Shown piece by piece: positions 7,510 through 13,505 of a stretch of DNA of 13,505 nucleotides; the stretch's first letter is position 1, and every line of letters begins with the position of its first letter. The stretch covers positions 1 to 13,505 of the forward strand of contig DUSJ01000029.1 in NCBI GenBank assembly GCA_012842645.1, given 5' to 3'. The notes below the pieces were generated by a model that ran no database searches, was not told the origin of the DNA, and worked only from the letters and a program-made list of their open reading frames with translations. Made by a program: the position numbers and the translations under genes. Source of the DNA: Clostridiaceae bacterium. Its GTDB lineage: Bacteria > Bacillota > Clostridia > DSM-8532.

Positions 7510-8880
7510 TTGAAAAAGCTAAAACTTGACGCCATATTCTTTATACTGTTCTTGTCAGTTTTAGGACTTGCCAACGTTTTGAACACGAACAAGCCAACTG
7601 TGTCAACCCTTGAAAACAGGGTTCTGAAGGCAAAGCCCCAATTTTCCCTGCCAGGCTTCCTTGCAGGACAATACCAGGAAGACTACGAGGAATACTACAG
7701 CGATACATTTGTTTTAAGGGACAATCTGGTCAAAATAAGCAGGGATGTAAAAAAGGCGATGGAGTTCTTAGGTCCCGGCATTACCATTGTCAGGTCTGTT
7801 GAGGACGTACAGCTTCCTGATCAGGATATTGCCATTAAAAGCAATGCCCCGTCACCGTCACCTTCCGTTACGGCTTTGGCGCCGGGGACCGAAACTCCGG
7901 GCAACGCTAAGACTAACAAGGATACCGGGATTCCTGAAACGCCTGCTCCGACACCCACGCCTGAGCCGAAAGATTTTGGCGATGATCCCAATGTAGGCTA
8001 CTGGCTGGTGGTGGACGGCAAAGCGGTTCAGTTGTTCAAGTTCAATAAGGAGAGCTTCGACTATTATGCCGAGGTTTTGAACAAGTACAGGCAAGCGCTG
8101 GGAGCCAATGTGAAAATATACTCCATGATCCCGCCTACCAACGGCGAATTTTTGCAGCTGAAGAAATATAAAGGAATCACTGATTCCCAGAACGATGCCC
8201 TTGATTATCTCAGAAGCAGGCTTGATGACAGTATCATGACCGTCGATGTTTTTGACGCGCTGAACAGGCACAAGGACGAATATATATATTTCAGGACAGA
8301 CCATCACTGGACGGCTCTCGGGGCCTATTACGGCTATAGCGCATTCATGGAGACCACAGGTGAAAGGCCGCTTTCCCTTGACCGGTTTGAGAAGATCGAT
8401 CTTGGGGATTTCCTTGGCAGTTCTTACACAAAGACCCTGGACAAGAGCCTTGAGAAAAATCCTGACAATATAGTGGCCTACAAGCCCCTGAACAGCCATG
8501 AGTTCATCACTTATTCGGGTAATGAGGGAACACCTGCCGATATTATCGACCTAAAATATACTGAGGACATAACCAGGAAATACCTGGTATTCATAAGCTC
8601 GGGCGGGGCGACCTGGAGCAAGGTCACGACGGATGTTAAAAACGGAAGAAAAATACTGGTAATAAAAGATTCATTCGGCAACATGCTTGTGCCGTTCCTG
8701 GTGCCCCATTACGAGGAGATCTACGTGGTGGATTCCAGGTTCTACAGCAAGTATTCAACCGGAAAGAACATAGTCGAATTTATTGAGGATAACGGCATAA
8801 ATGAAGTGCTTTTCTGCATCTACATGGAAGACGTCAACTGGCAGAAGTTCATGAACGGGGTGGAAAACCTGCTGGAGTGA
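7510..8880 (+). CDS. DHHW-family AlgX/AlgJ-like SGNH-fold protein, partner of the acyltransferase
   Basis: This 456-residue exported or membrane-anchored protein has an N-terminal hydrophobic segment (about residues 6-24). A Pro/Ser/Thr-rich linker follows (about 115-160, with runs such as SPSPS and TPAPTPTPEP), then the catalytic-type domain. YFRTDHHWTALGAYYGY holds Asp264-His265-His266-Trp267, matching the DHHW family and the DxHW motif of AlgX/AlgJ, and IKDSFGN holds Ser388, the likely nucleophile. In the alginate system such proteins take acetyl groups delivered by the MBOAT protein and place them on the polymer outside the membrane, so a similar job is inferred here. The start is TTG at 7510 with GGAAGG 5 nt upstream. 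The stop lies inside a hairpin shared with the convergent carB. Confidence 0.88.
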   Translation: MKKLKLDAIFFILFLSVLGLANVLNTNKPTVSTLENRVLKAKPQFSLPGFLAGQYQEDYEEYYSDTFVLRDNLVKISRDVKKAMEFLGPGITIVRSVEDVQLPDQDIAIKSNAPSPSPSVTALAPGTETPGNAKTNKDTGIPETPAPTPTPEPKDFGDDPNVGYWLVVDGKAVQLFKFNKESFDYYAEVLNKYRQALGANVKIYSMIPPTNGEFLQLKKYKGITDSQNDALDYLRSRLDDSIMTVDVFDALNRHKDEYIYFRTDHHWTALGAYYGYSAFMETTGERPLSLDRFEKIDLGDFLGSSYTKTLDKSLEKNPDNIVAYKPLNSHEFITYSGNEGTPADIIDLKYTEDITRKYLVFISSGGATWSKVTTDVKNGRKILVIKDSFGNMLVPFLVPHYEEIYVVDSRFYSKYSTGKNIVEFIEDNGINEVLFCIYMEDVNWQKFMNGVENLLE

Positions 8881-8906
8881 AGCAAGGGGACGTTACCCTT
8901 GCTTCA
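8878..8906. terminator. Shared convergent hairpin containing both stop codons; repeat-like
   Basis: A perfect 11-bp stem (TGAAGCAAGGG / CCCTTGCTTCA) has a 7-nt loop. The first TGA (8878-8880) is the stop of the DHHW gene, and the last three bases (8904-8906) read TGA on the minus strand as the stop of carB. It probably acts as a bidirectional terminator, though T-runs are poor on both sides. The minus-strand sequence closely resembles the palindromic repeats at 12343-12398. Confidence 0.75.
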
Positions 8907-11900
8907 TTTATGATATTCCTGCAGGGATTTTACCGTGTTGTGGTCCGGGGACTCGGTCAGGCACGCTTTTATGCCGAGAGCGCTGGCATGGGCCGCAGGG
9001 ACGGTGGTGATATAGGGGATCTTGTATTTTATCGCGGCTTTTCGGATGTAGGAATCGTCTGACTGCCCCCGTTTCCCCAGGGGAGTGTTGATGATAAGCT
9101 GTATTTCATTGTTGAGAATCCCGTCGATGATATTGGGCCTTCCTTCATGGAGTTTTTTGATTACTTCGGCCTCGATCCCGTTCCCGGCCAGGAACTTATG
9201 GGTCCCGGCTGTGGCCTTTATCCTGAACCCAAGGTCCCTGAATTCCCTTGCCACTGACAATATACCGGGGCGGTCCCTCCTGGCTACGCTTATGAGAACA
9301 GTTCCCGAGGTAGGCAGCTCGACCTGTGCTGCTTCCTGGGACTTGTAAAAAGCGATACCGAATGAATCGGACAAACCAAGGACTTCGCCCGTGGATTTCA
9401 TTTCAGGTCCCAGTACAGGGTCGACCTCAGGAAACATGTAGAAGGGGAATACAGCCTCCTTGACACCGTAATGACTTATCACGCCCGGCTGTATTGAAGG
9501 AAGCCCTGCCTTTATGCCTGTCTCTTTTGCCATGATCATTTCGGTCGCCAGTCTTGCCATTGATATATTGCATACCTTTGATACCAGCGGTACGGTTCGT
9601 GATGCCCTGGGATTGGCTTCCAGGACATAGACCGTGTCATTGAAAATGGCGTACTGTATGTTCATCAGGCCTATTGCTCCAAGCTCGCGGGCGATTTTCT
9701 CAGTATATGCAATAATGGTTCGGATATGCTTATCCGGTATGCTGACGGGGGGAATCACGCAGGCCGAATCTCCTGAATGGATGCCTGCATACTCTATATG
9801 TTCCATGACCGCCGGAACGAGACATGAATGGCCGTCAGTCACCGCATCGGCTTCGCATTCAATGGCGTTTTCAAGGAACTTGTCGATAAGGACATGCCTG
9901 TCAGGAGACACATCGGATGCCGCGTTCATATAGTTCCTTAACGACTCTTCGTCATAACATACTTCCATGCCTCTTCCGCCAAGGACATAGGAAGGGCGTG
10001 CCATAAGAGGGTATCCTATCTCTCTTGCCGCGTCGAGGGCTTCATCAAGGTTGCAGGCCATAGCGGATCTGGGAATGGGTATGCCGAGCTTGTCCATGAT
10101 ATCACGGAACCTGTCCCTGTCCTCGGCAACATCTATGGTGTCGGGGGAAGTACCCAGGATTTTGACACCAGCAGCTTCCAGTTCCCTGGCTATGTTGAGG
10201 GGAGTCTGGCCACCGAACTGCGCGATAACGCCCATCGGTTTCTCTTTGTTGTATATGCTCAGCACTTCTTCCACCGTAAGGGGCTCGAAATAAAGCTTGT
10301 CCGACGTGTCATAATCGGTGGAAACAGTTTCGGGATTGCAGTTCACGATTATTGTCTCATATCCGAGATCCCTCAATGCGAAGGCTGCATGGACACAGCA
10401 GTAGTCAAATTCGATACCCTGGCCGATACGGTTCGGACCGCCCCCAAGAATCATTACTTTCTTTCTGTTGCTTGTAGGAATCTTATCCCCGATACTGTAG
10501 GAGGAATAGTAATATGCCGCGTTTTCAACGCCGCTGACGGGAACGGCGTCCCAGCCTTCCGTGACGCCAATGGCAGTCCGCCATTGGCGGATGTCGGATT
10601 CTTTGCATTCAAGAAGCATTGCCAGGTAACGATCTGAAAAACCGTCTTTTTTGGCCTTTATGAGCAGTTCGTCGGGAAGCTTACCGCCTTTATGTCTCAG
10701 GATCTCCTCCTCAAGATCCACCAGCTCTTTAATCTGTTCCAGGAACCACTCCTTGATGTGGGTGATCCGGTTTATTTCCTTTACTGAGACGCCCTTGCGA
10801 AGAGCTTCATAAATGATGAAGTAACGCTGGCTTGAAGGCTCGATGAGCAGTTCCAGCAGCTTTTCAGATGTCATGCTGTTGTACATCCCGGCAAATCCCA
10901 GGCCATACCGTCCCGTTTCGAGGGAACGAATCGCTTTCTGAAAAGCTTCCTTGAAGTTTTTGCCTATGCTCATTACTTCGCCGACGGCGCGCATCTGGGT
11001 TCCCAGCTTGTCCCGGGCATCCTTGAACTTCTCGAAAGCCCAGCGGGCGAACTTAACAACGACATAATCTCCCGACGGTGTATATTTGTCCAGCGTGCCT
11101 TCCTTCCAGTACGGAATCTCATCCAGCGTCATTCCTACAGCCAGCATTGCCGAAATCCGGGCTATGGGGAAGCCGGTGGCTTTTGAGGCCAGGGCGGAAG
11201 AACGGCTGGTCCTCGGATTTATCTCGATTATCACCAGTCTGTCGGTGACCGGGTCATGGGCGAACTGGACATTGGTACCGCCGATGACGCCGATTGCCTC
11301 GACTATTTTGAAGGCACATTCCCGGATACGTTGCTGTAGCTCACTGCTTATGGTCAGCATGGGCGCCGTGCAGAAGGAATCGCCGGTATGTACTCCCATT
11401 GGATCTACATTTTCAATGAAACATACTGTTATCATCTGGTTTTTTGAATCCCGAACCACTTCAACCTCAAGTTCTTCCCAGCCGAGTACCGATTCCTCGA
11501 TAAGGACCTGTCCAACAAGGCTGGCCGCTATACCGCGGTTTACGACAGCCTGCAGTTCCTCAACGTTATATACCAGGCCGCCGCCTGTGCCTCCCAGCGT
11601 ATAGGCTGGACGGACCACAACAGGGAATCCCAGCTCCTGGGCAATCTGCTGGGCCTCTTCCACGCTGTAGGCAGGCCTGCTTCCTGGCATTTCAATGCCA
11701 AGGCGTTTCATGGTCTCCTTAAAGGCGATTCGGTCTTCTCCTCTTTCAATGGCGTCAACCTTTATGCCGATGACTTCTACGCCGTATTTCCTGAGAATCC
11801 CGGCCTTGTGCAGTTCAAGGCACAGATTCAGTCCTGTCTGGCCGCCAAGATTGGGGAGAAGAGCATCAGGTCTTTCTTTTTCAATTATCTGGGTAAGCCT

Positions 11901-12116
11901 TTTTAGGTTCAGCGGCTCAATGTATGTAGAATCGGCCATTGCCGGATCGGTCATGATGGTGGCCGGATTGGAATTGACCAGGACTATCTGGTATCCAAGA
12001 TTTTTGAGGGCTTTGCAGGCCTGTGTCCCTGAGTAGTCGAACTCGCATCCCTGTCCTATGACAATGGGTCCTGAACCAATTATCATGATTTTTCTGATGT
12101 CTGTTCGCTTAGGCAT
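8904..12116 (-). CDS. carB: Carbamoyl-phosphate synthase large subunit
   Basis: This 1070-residue enzyme, close to the usual length of about 1070, makes carbamoyl phosphate from bicarbonate, two ATP and ammonia supplied by the glutaminase subunit CarA, feeding arginine and pyrimidine synthesis. Two homologous synthetase halves are visible: IGSGPIVIGQGCEFDYSGTQ near residue 15 and LGGGPNRIGQGIEFDY near 550. Both ATP-grasp halves carry the expected blocks: RPAYTLGGTGGG with EINPRTSRSSALASKATG, and RPSYVLGGRGMEV with EANPRASRTVPLVSKV. The C-terminal regulatory MGS-like domain includes RDRPGILSVAREFRDLGF, ATAGTHKFLA and TPLGKRGQSDDSYIRKAAI. The frame is open to an ATG at 12248, but the family start MPKRTDIRKIMIIGSGP at 12116 has AAGGAG 7 nt upstream. 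No carA lies beside it; the gene stands alone between convergent and codirectional neighbours. Confidence 0.97.
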   Translation of the reverse strand: MPKRTDIRKIMIIGSGPIVIGQGCEFDYSGTQACKALKNLGYQIVLVNSNPATIMTDPAMADSTYIEPLNLKRLTQIIEKERPDALLPNLGGQTGLNLCLELHKAGILRKYGVEVIGIKVDAIERGEDRIAFKETMKRLGIEMPGSRPAYSVEEAQQIAQELGFPVVVRPAYTLGGTGGGLVYNVEELQAVVNRGIAASLVGQVLIEESVLGWEELEVEVVRDSKNQMITVCFIENVDPMGVHTGDSFCTAPMLTISSELQQRIRECAFKIVEAIGVIGGTNVQFAHDPVTDRLVIIEINPRTSRSSALASKATGFPIARISAMLAVGMTLDEIPYWKEGTLDKYTPSGDYVVVKFARWAFEKFKDARDKLGTQMRAVGEVMSIGKNFKEAFQKAIRSLETGRYGLGFAGMYNSMTSEKLLELLIEPSSQRYFIIYEALRKGVSVKEINRITHIKEWFLEQIKELVDLEEEILRHKGGKLPDELLIKAKKDGFSDRYLAMLLECKESDIRQWRTAIGVTEGWDAVPVSGVENAAYYYSSYSIGDKIPTSNRKKVMILGGGPNRIGQGIEFDYCCVHAAFALRDLGYETIIVNCNPETVSTDYDTSDKLYFEPLTVEEVLSIYNKEKPMGVIAQFGGQTPLNIARELEAAGVKILGTSPDTIDVAEDRDRFRDIMDKLGIPIPRSAMACNLDEALDAAREIGYPLMARPSYVLGGRGMEVCYDEESLRNYMNAASDVSPDRHVLIDKFLENAIECEADAVTDGHSCLVPAVMEHIEYAGIHSGDSACVIPPVSIPDKHIRTIIAYTEKIARELGAIGLMNIQYAIFNDTVYVLEANPRASRTVPLVSKVCNISMARLATEMIMAKETGIKAGLPSIQPGVISHYGVKEAVFPFYMFPEVDPVLGPEMKSTGEVLGLSDSFGIAFYKSQEAAQVELPTSGTVLISVARRDRPGILSVAREFRDLGFRIKATAGTHKFLAGNGIEAEVIKKLHEGRPNIIDGILNNEIQLIINTPLGKRGQSDDSYIRKAAIKYKIPYITTVPAAHASALGIKACLTESPDHNTVKSLQEYHK

Positions 12117-12149
12117 AAATATGCTCCTTGTCATTTGGATTTTCAAAGT

Positions 12150-12159
12150 TTGCATGCAA
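12150..12159. promoter_or_regulatory. 10-bp palindrome in the carB leader
   Basis: TTGCATGCAA is a perfect palindrome lying between the proposed -10 and the ribosome binding site of carB. It could be an operator half or chance. No named regulator box is recognised. Confidence 0.2.
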
Positions 12160-12170
12160 TTTTGTGTATT

Positions 12171-12176
12171 ATTATA
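12171..12176 (-). promoter_or_regulatory. Proposed -10 element of carB
   Basis: On the minus strand a perfect TATAAT lies 54 nt before the carB ATG. No good -35 is found at 16-18 nt (the 17-nt position reads ACTCTT), so an activator may be needed, or the element may be chance in AT-rich DNA. The rest of the 316-nt gap between carB and the next gene holds the two dyads and the tandem repeat listed separately. Confidence 0.45.
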
Positions 12177-12229
12177 CAACATATTCATGGATAAGAGTAT
12201 ACCTAAGTTTGTTCCATCCACGGACGGTA

Positions 12230-12250
12230 TTTTGTCAGAATGCGACAAAA
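12230..12250. promoter_or_regulatory. 21-bp inverted repeat upstream of carB
   Basis: TTTTGTC and GACAAAA form a perfect 7-bp dyad around a 7-bp centre, about 55-75 bp upstream of the proposed carB -10. The size and spacing suit a dimeric DNA-binding protein. It matches no operator I can name. Confidence 0.35.
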
Positions 12251-12342
12251 AGCAGCCTTCCCATCGTGCCGGGTGAATAGGCGCGCTATAGGGTTTGGCT
12301 GCATATATGCATTATGAAAAAGTATAATGGAAAAATAAAATA

Positions 12343-12398
12343 TGAAGCAGGGGAACCGTCCCCTTGCTTCACTTGGGGAACCGTCCCCTTGCTTCACT
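12343..12398. repeat. Tandem palindromic repeat, REP-like, two copies
   Basis: A 24-bp unit (GGGGAACCGTCCCCTTGC followed by TTCACT) occurs twice with a 25-bp period, at 12350-12373 and 12375-12398. The first copy is extended by TGAAGCA (12343-12349), giving a hairpin that pairs TGAAGCA with TGCTTCA and GGGG with CCCC around AACCGT, with one bulged T. On the minus strand it is followed by TATTTTATTTTT, so it may serve as terminator for the lipoprotein gene to its right. The unit nearly matches the hairpin at 8878-8906, so this is a dispersed element. I recall similar GGGGACGGTTCCCC motifs in other clostridial genomes. Confidence 0.8.
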
Positions 12399-12419
12399 CA
12401 ACCTTCGAACAGACATAAG

Positions 12420-12434
12420 AACAGCTTTGCTGTT
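12420..12434 (-). other. Short stem-loop overlapping the lipoprotein gene stop
   Basis: AACAGC and GCTGTT form a 6-bp stem with a 3-nt loop across the stop codon at 12433-12435. There is no U-run after it on the minus strand, so termination here is doubtful. The repeat hairpins about 25-75 bases further on are the better candidate. Confidence 0.3.
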
Positions 12435-13143
12435 ATTTAATGCAAAAGTAAATAAAATTATCATCAGGGCTGCTTATTACAAAATACATTGATTCGCCCG
12501 GTATGACAGAAATTATGACTTTCCCTTCTGCTGTGTAAGAACCGGATTCTCCGCTTTTCAGGGTTTTAAAGCCAGTAACATCATGCAGATTATCGTCCAG
12601 ACATCCGTCGAATCCCCAGTATTTTACTGCAAATATTCCACCTGCATGGGGTGTGTCGGACCCCCATAACCGTGGCATGAAATCATACAAATAGGAAGAC
12701 TTGTTTTTATCGTCAATTACCGTTATATTGGCGGAGATTCTGACATCGAGGATCCTGAGCTCAGCTCCGTTATAGGTTGGAAAACCGTAATCTTCCGGGG
12801 CAGATGCTTCCATGGGATTAGAGTCAAGGACAGTAAACTCGTATTCATAATTGTATGCCGAAAGTTCATCTTCATAAGTACCTGAAGACTTAAAGGCTTC
12901 GCCAAGGGGAACTTCAGTTCTTGCATTGGAAACTGTTTCTGTATTGCCAGTATCTGCGCTTTTATCTTCATTGTTTTCCGATCCATGGGAATATTTTTTT
13001 TCATTGTCTGTATTTTGCTTTTCTGAAGAACTGCTTTTATTTTCAGGATCCGCCGGCAAATCGGAATTGCTTGGGTTGCCGCAGCTTACAAGACATAAAC
13101 ATAGTAATACACACAGAAGGATAGATATTGTTTTGCTTTTCAT
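12433..13143 (-). CDS. Lipoprotein of unknown function
   Basis: This 236-residue extracellular lipoprotein has the signal MKSKTISILLCVLLCLCLVSC with lipobox LVSC, lipidated at Cys21. A low-complexity spacer follows (about residues 24-75), rich in Ser, Asn, Glu, Asp and Lys, as is common for tethers that lift a domain through the cell wall. The folded part (about 80-236) is acidic and rich in Tyr and Gly, with segments such as YNYEYEFTVLDSNP and GKVIISVIPGESMYFVISSPDDNF, suggesting a beta-rich domain; I do not recognise the family. An in-frame GTG at 13152 is possible, but AAGGTGG sits 5 nt before the ATG at 13143, so that start is preferred. It has its own promoter and diverges from the next gene. 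Codon use resembles its neighbours. Confidence 0.75.
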   Translation of the reverse strand: MKSKTISILLCVLLCLCLVSCGNPSNSDLPADPENKSSSSEKQNTDNEKKYSHGSENNEDKSADTGNTETVSNARTEVPLGEAFKSSGTYEDELSAYNYEYEFTVLDSNPMEASAPEDYGFPTYNGAELRILDVRISANITVIDDKNKSSYLYDFMPRLWGSDTPHAGGIFAVKYWGFDGCLDDNLHDVTGFKTLKSGESGSYTAEGKVIISVIPGESMYFVISSPDDNFIYFCIK

Positions 13144-13178
13144 ACTGTCCACCTTGTTGTGATTTATATATGATCTTT

Positions 13179-13207
13179 ATTATAAAAGCCTGCAATTATA
13201 TTTTCAA
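13179..13207 (-). promoter_or_regulatory. Promoter of the unknown lipoprotein gene
   Basis: TTGAAA (13207-13202) and TATAAT (13184-13179) on the minus strand are separated by exactly 17 nt, leaving a leader of roughly 30 nt before the ATG at 13143. Confidence 0.75.
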
Positions 13208-13236
13208 TCTTGAGCTTTCCTGGTGAGTGATTCTGG

Positions 13237-13254
13237 ATCGTATAAATCGTATAA
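13237..13254. repeat. Tandem 9-bp direct repeat
   Basis: ATCGTATAA occurs twice head to tail in the intergenic region between the two divergent promoters. It could be a pair of regulator half-sites or chance in AT-rich DNA. Confidence 0.3.
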
Positions 13255-13306
13255 TAAGAGAAATGAAATTTTTAAAATAAAAAGTTGCAAAATGTCCGTG
13301 CCTTAG

Positions 13307-13335
13307 TTGAAATGTGTCATATCGCAATATATAAT
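13307..13335 (+). promoter_or_regulatory. Promoter of the partial binding-lipoprotein gene
   Basis: TTGAAA (13307-13312) and a perfect TATAAT (13330-13335) are 17 nt apart. This gives a leader of about 57 nt before the ATG at 13399, in which I see no riboswitch-like structure. Confidence 0.8.
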
Positions 13336-13398
13336 ATAAGAAAATTGGCGTATAGTCGGCTGTTGAGGCCTTAATCCTAAAAAAGAGGAGAATAGTAT

Positions 13399-13505
13399 AT
13401 GAAGAGAAGAGTATTATCAATCGTTATCGCAGTCATGTTATGCTTGACCCTGGTCGCCGGATGCGGCGCCAAAAAAGACGACAAGATTCTGAGAGTCGGA
13501 ATGGA
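13399..13505 (+). CDS. Start of a lipoprotein, probably an ABC transporter solute-binding protein (partial)
   Basis: Only 35 complete codons lie in the window. The signal MKRRVLSIVIAVMLCLTLVAGC ends in the lipobox LVAGC, giving a lipidated Cys22. It is followed by GAKKDDKILRVGM, and the ILRVGM start of the mature domain is typical of solute-binding proteins for amino acids (family 3) or peptides (family 5); the two cannot be separated here. AGAGGAG lies 8 nt before the ATG. The gene runs off the right edge and is transcribed away from the unknown lipoprotein gene. Confidence 0.7.
   Translation, partial: MKRRVLSIVIAVMLCLTLVAGCGAKKDDKILRVGM

Noticed and set aside
7858..8499. Minus-strand open frame of 213 codons opposite the DHHW gene
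   Set aside because: The plus-strand frame has the DHHW and KDSFGN motifs and a matching partner gene; the antisense frame is a by-product of codon bias.
12117..12248. 44-codon N-terminal extension of carB
   Set aside because: The extension has no family similarity and contains the proposed promoter; the ATG at 12116 has a good ribosome binding site and the normal family start.
12203..12397. 64-codon minus-strand frame starting in the palindromic repeats
   Set aside because: It begins inside the repeat, has no ribosome binding site and overlaps the carB regulatory region.
12343..12398. Possible CRISPR array
   Set aside because: There are only two copies with essentially no spacer between them, and the unit is a hairpin related to one at another locus; no cas genes are present.

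Overview
The window looks like chromosomal DNA from a Gram-positive anaerobe of the Clostridia. The support is a T-box leader, strong AGGAGG-type ribosome binding sites, TTG starts, several lipobox lipoproteins, a DHHW-family protein next to an AlgI-type acyltransferase, and a palindromic repeat of a type I recall from clostridial genomes. A species cannot be named from the sequence. Apart from one gene remnant at the left edge, the coding regions appear intact.

Layout. (1) 6-155, + strand: a short remnant resembling the N-terminus of an ABC-2 type permease. (2) 190-5896, - strand: one operon reading right to left. It has a sigma-A-like promoter, a T-box leader with an apparent ATC (isoleucine) specifier and its own terminator, then livK, two intercistronic hairpins, livH, livM, livG, livF and a CBS-CBS-ACT protein related to AcuB, ending in a strong terminator at 190-220. 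(3) 6069-8880, + strand: a two-gene cassette of a membrane-bound O-acyltransferase (AlgI/DltB type) and a DHHW/AlgX-like SGNH-fold protein, probably acetylating a cell-surface or secreted glycan. (4) 8904-12116, - strand: carB, the large subunit of carbamoyl-phosphate synthase, with no carA beside it. It converges on the acylation cassette, and both stop codons lie in one hairpin. (5) 12117-12432: the carB upstream region and a tandem pair of palindromic repeats related to that hairpin. (6) 12433-13505: two divergent lipoprotein genes with matching TTGAAA-N17-TATAAT promoters. One is of unknown function; the other is cut by the window edge and resembles a solute-binding protein.

How the parts work together. 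In the liv operon, scarcity of charged tRNA-Ile should let the leader read through and raise synthesis of the binding protein, two permeases, two ATPases and the CBS-ACT protein. The ACT domain offers a possible second, protein-level amino-acid sensor, but that role is inference. I did not find a clearly unprecedented multi-gene system. The points most worth following are the isoleucine T-box driving a complete liv operon that ends in an acuB-like gene, and the palindromic repeat found on both sides of carB that supplies the stop codons of two convergent genes.
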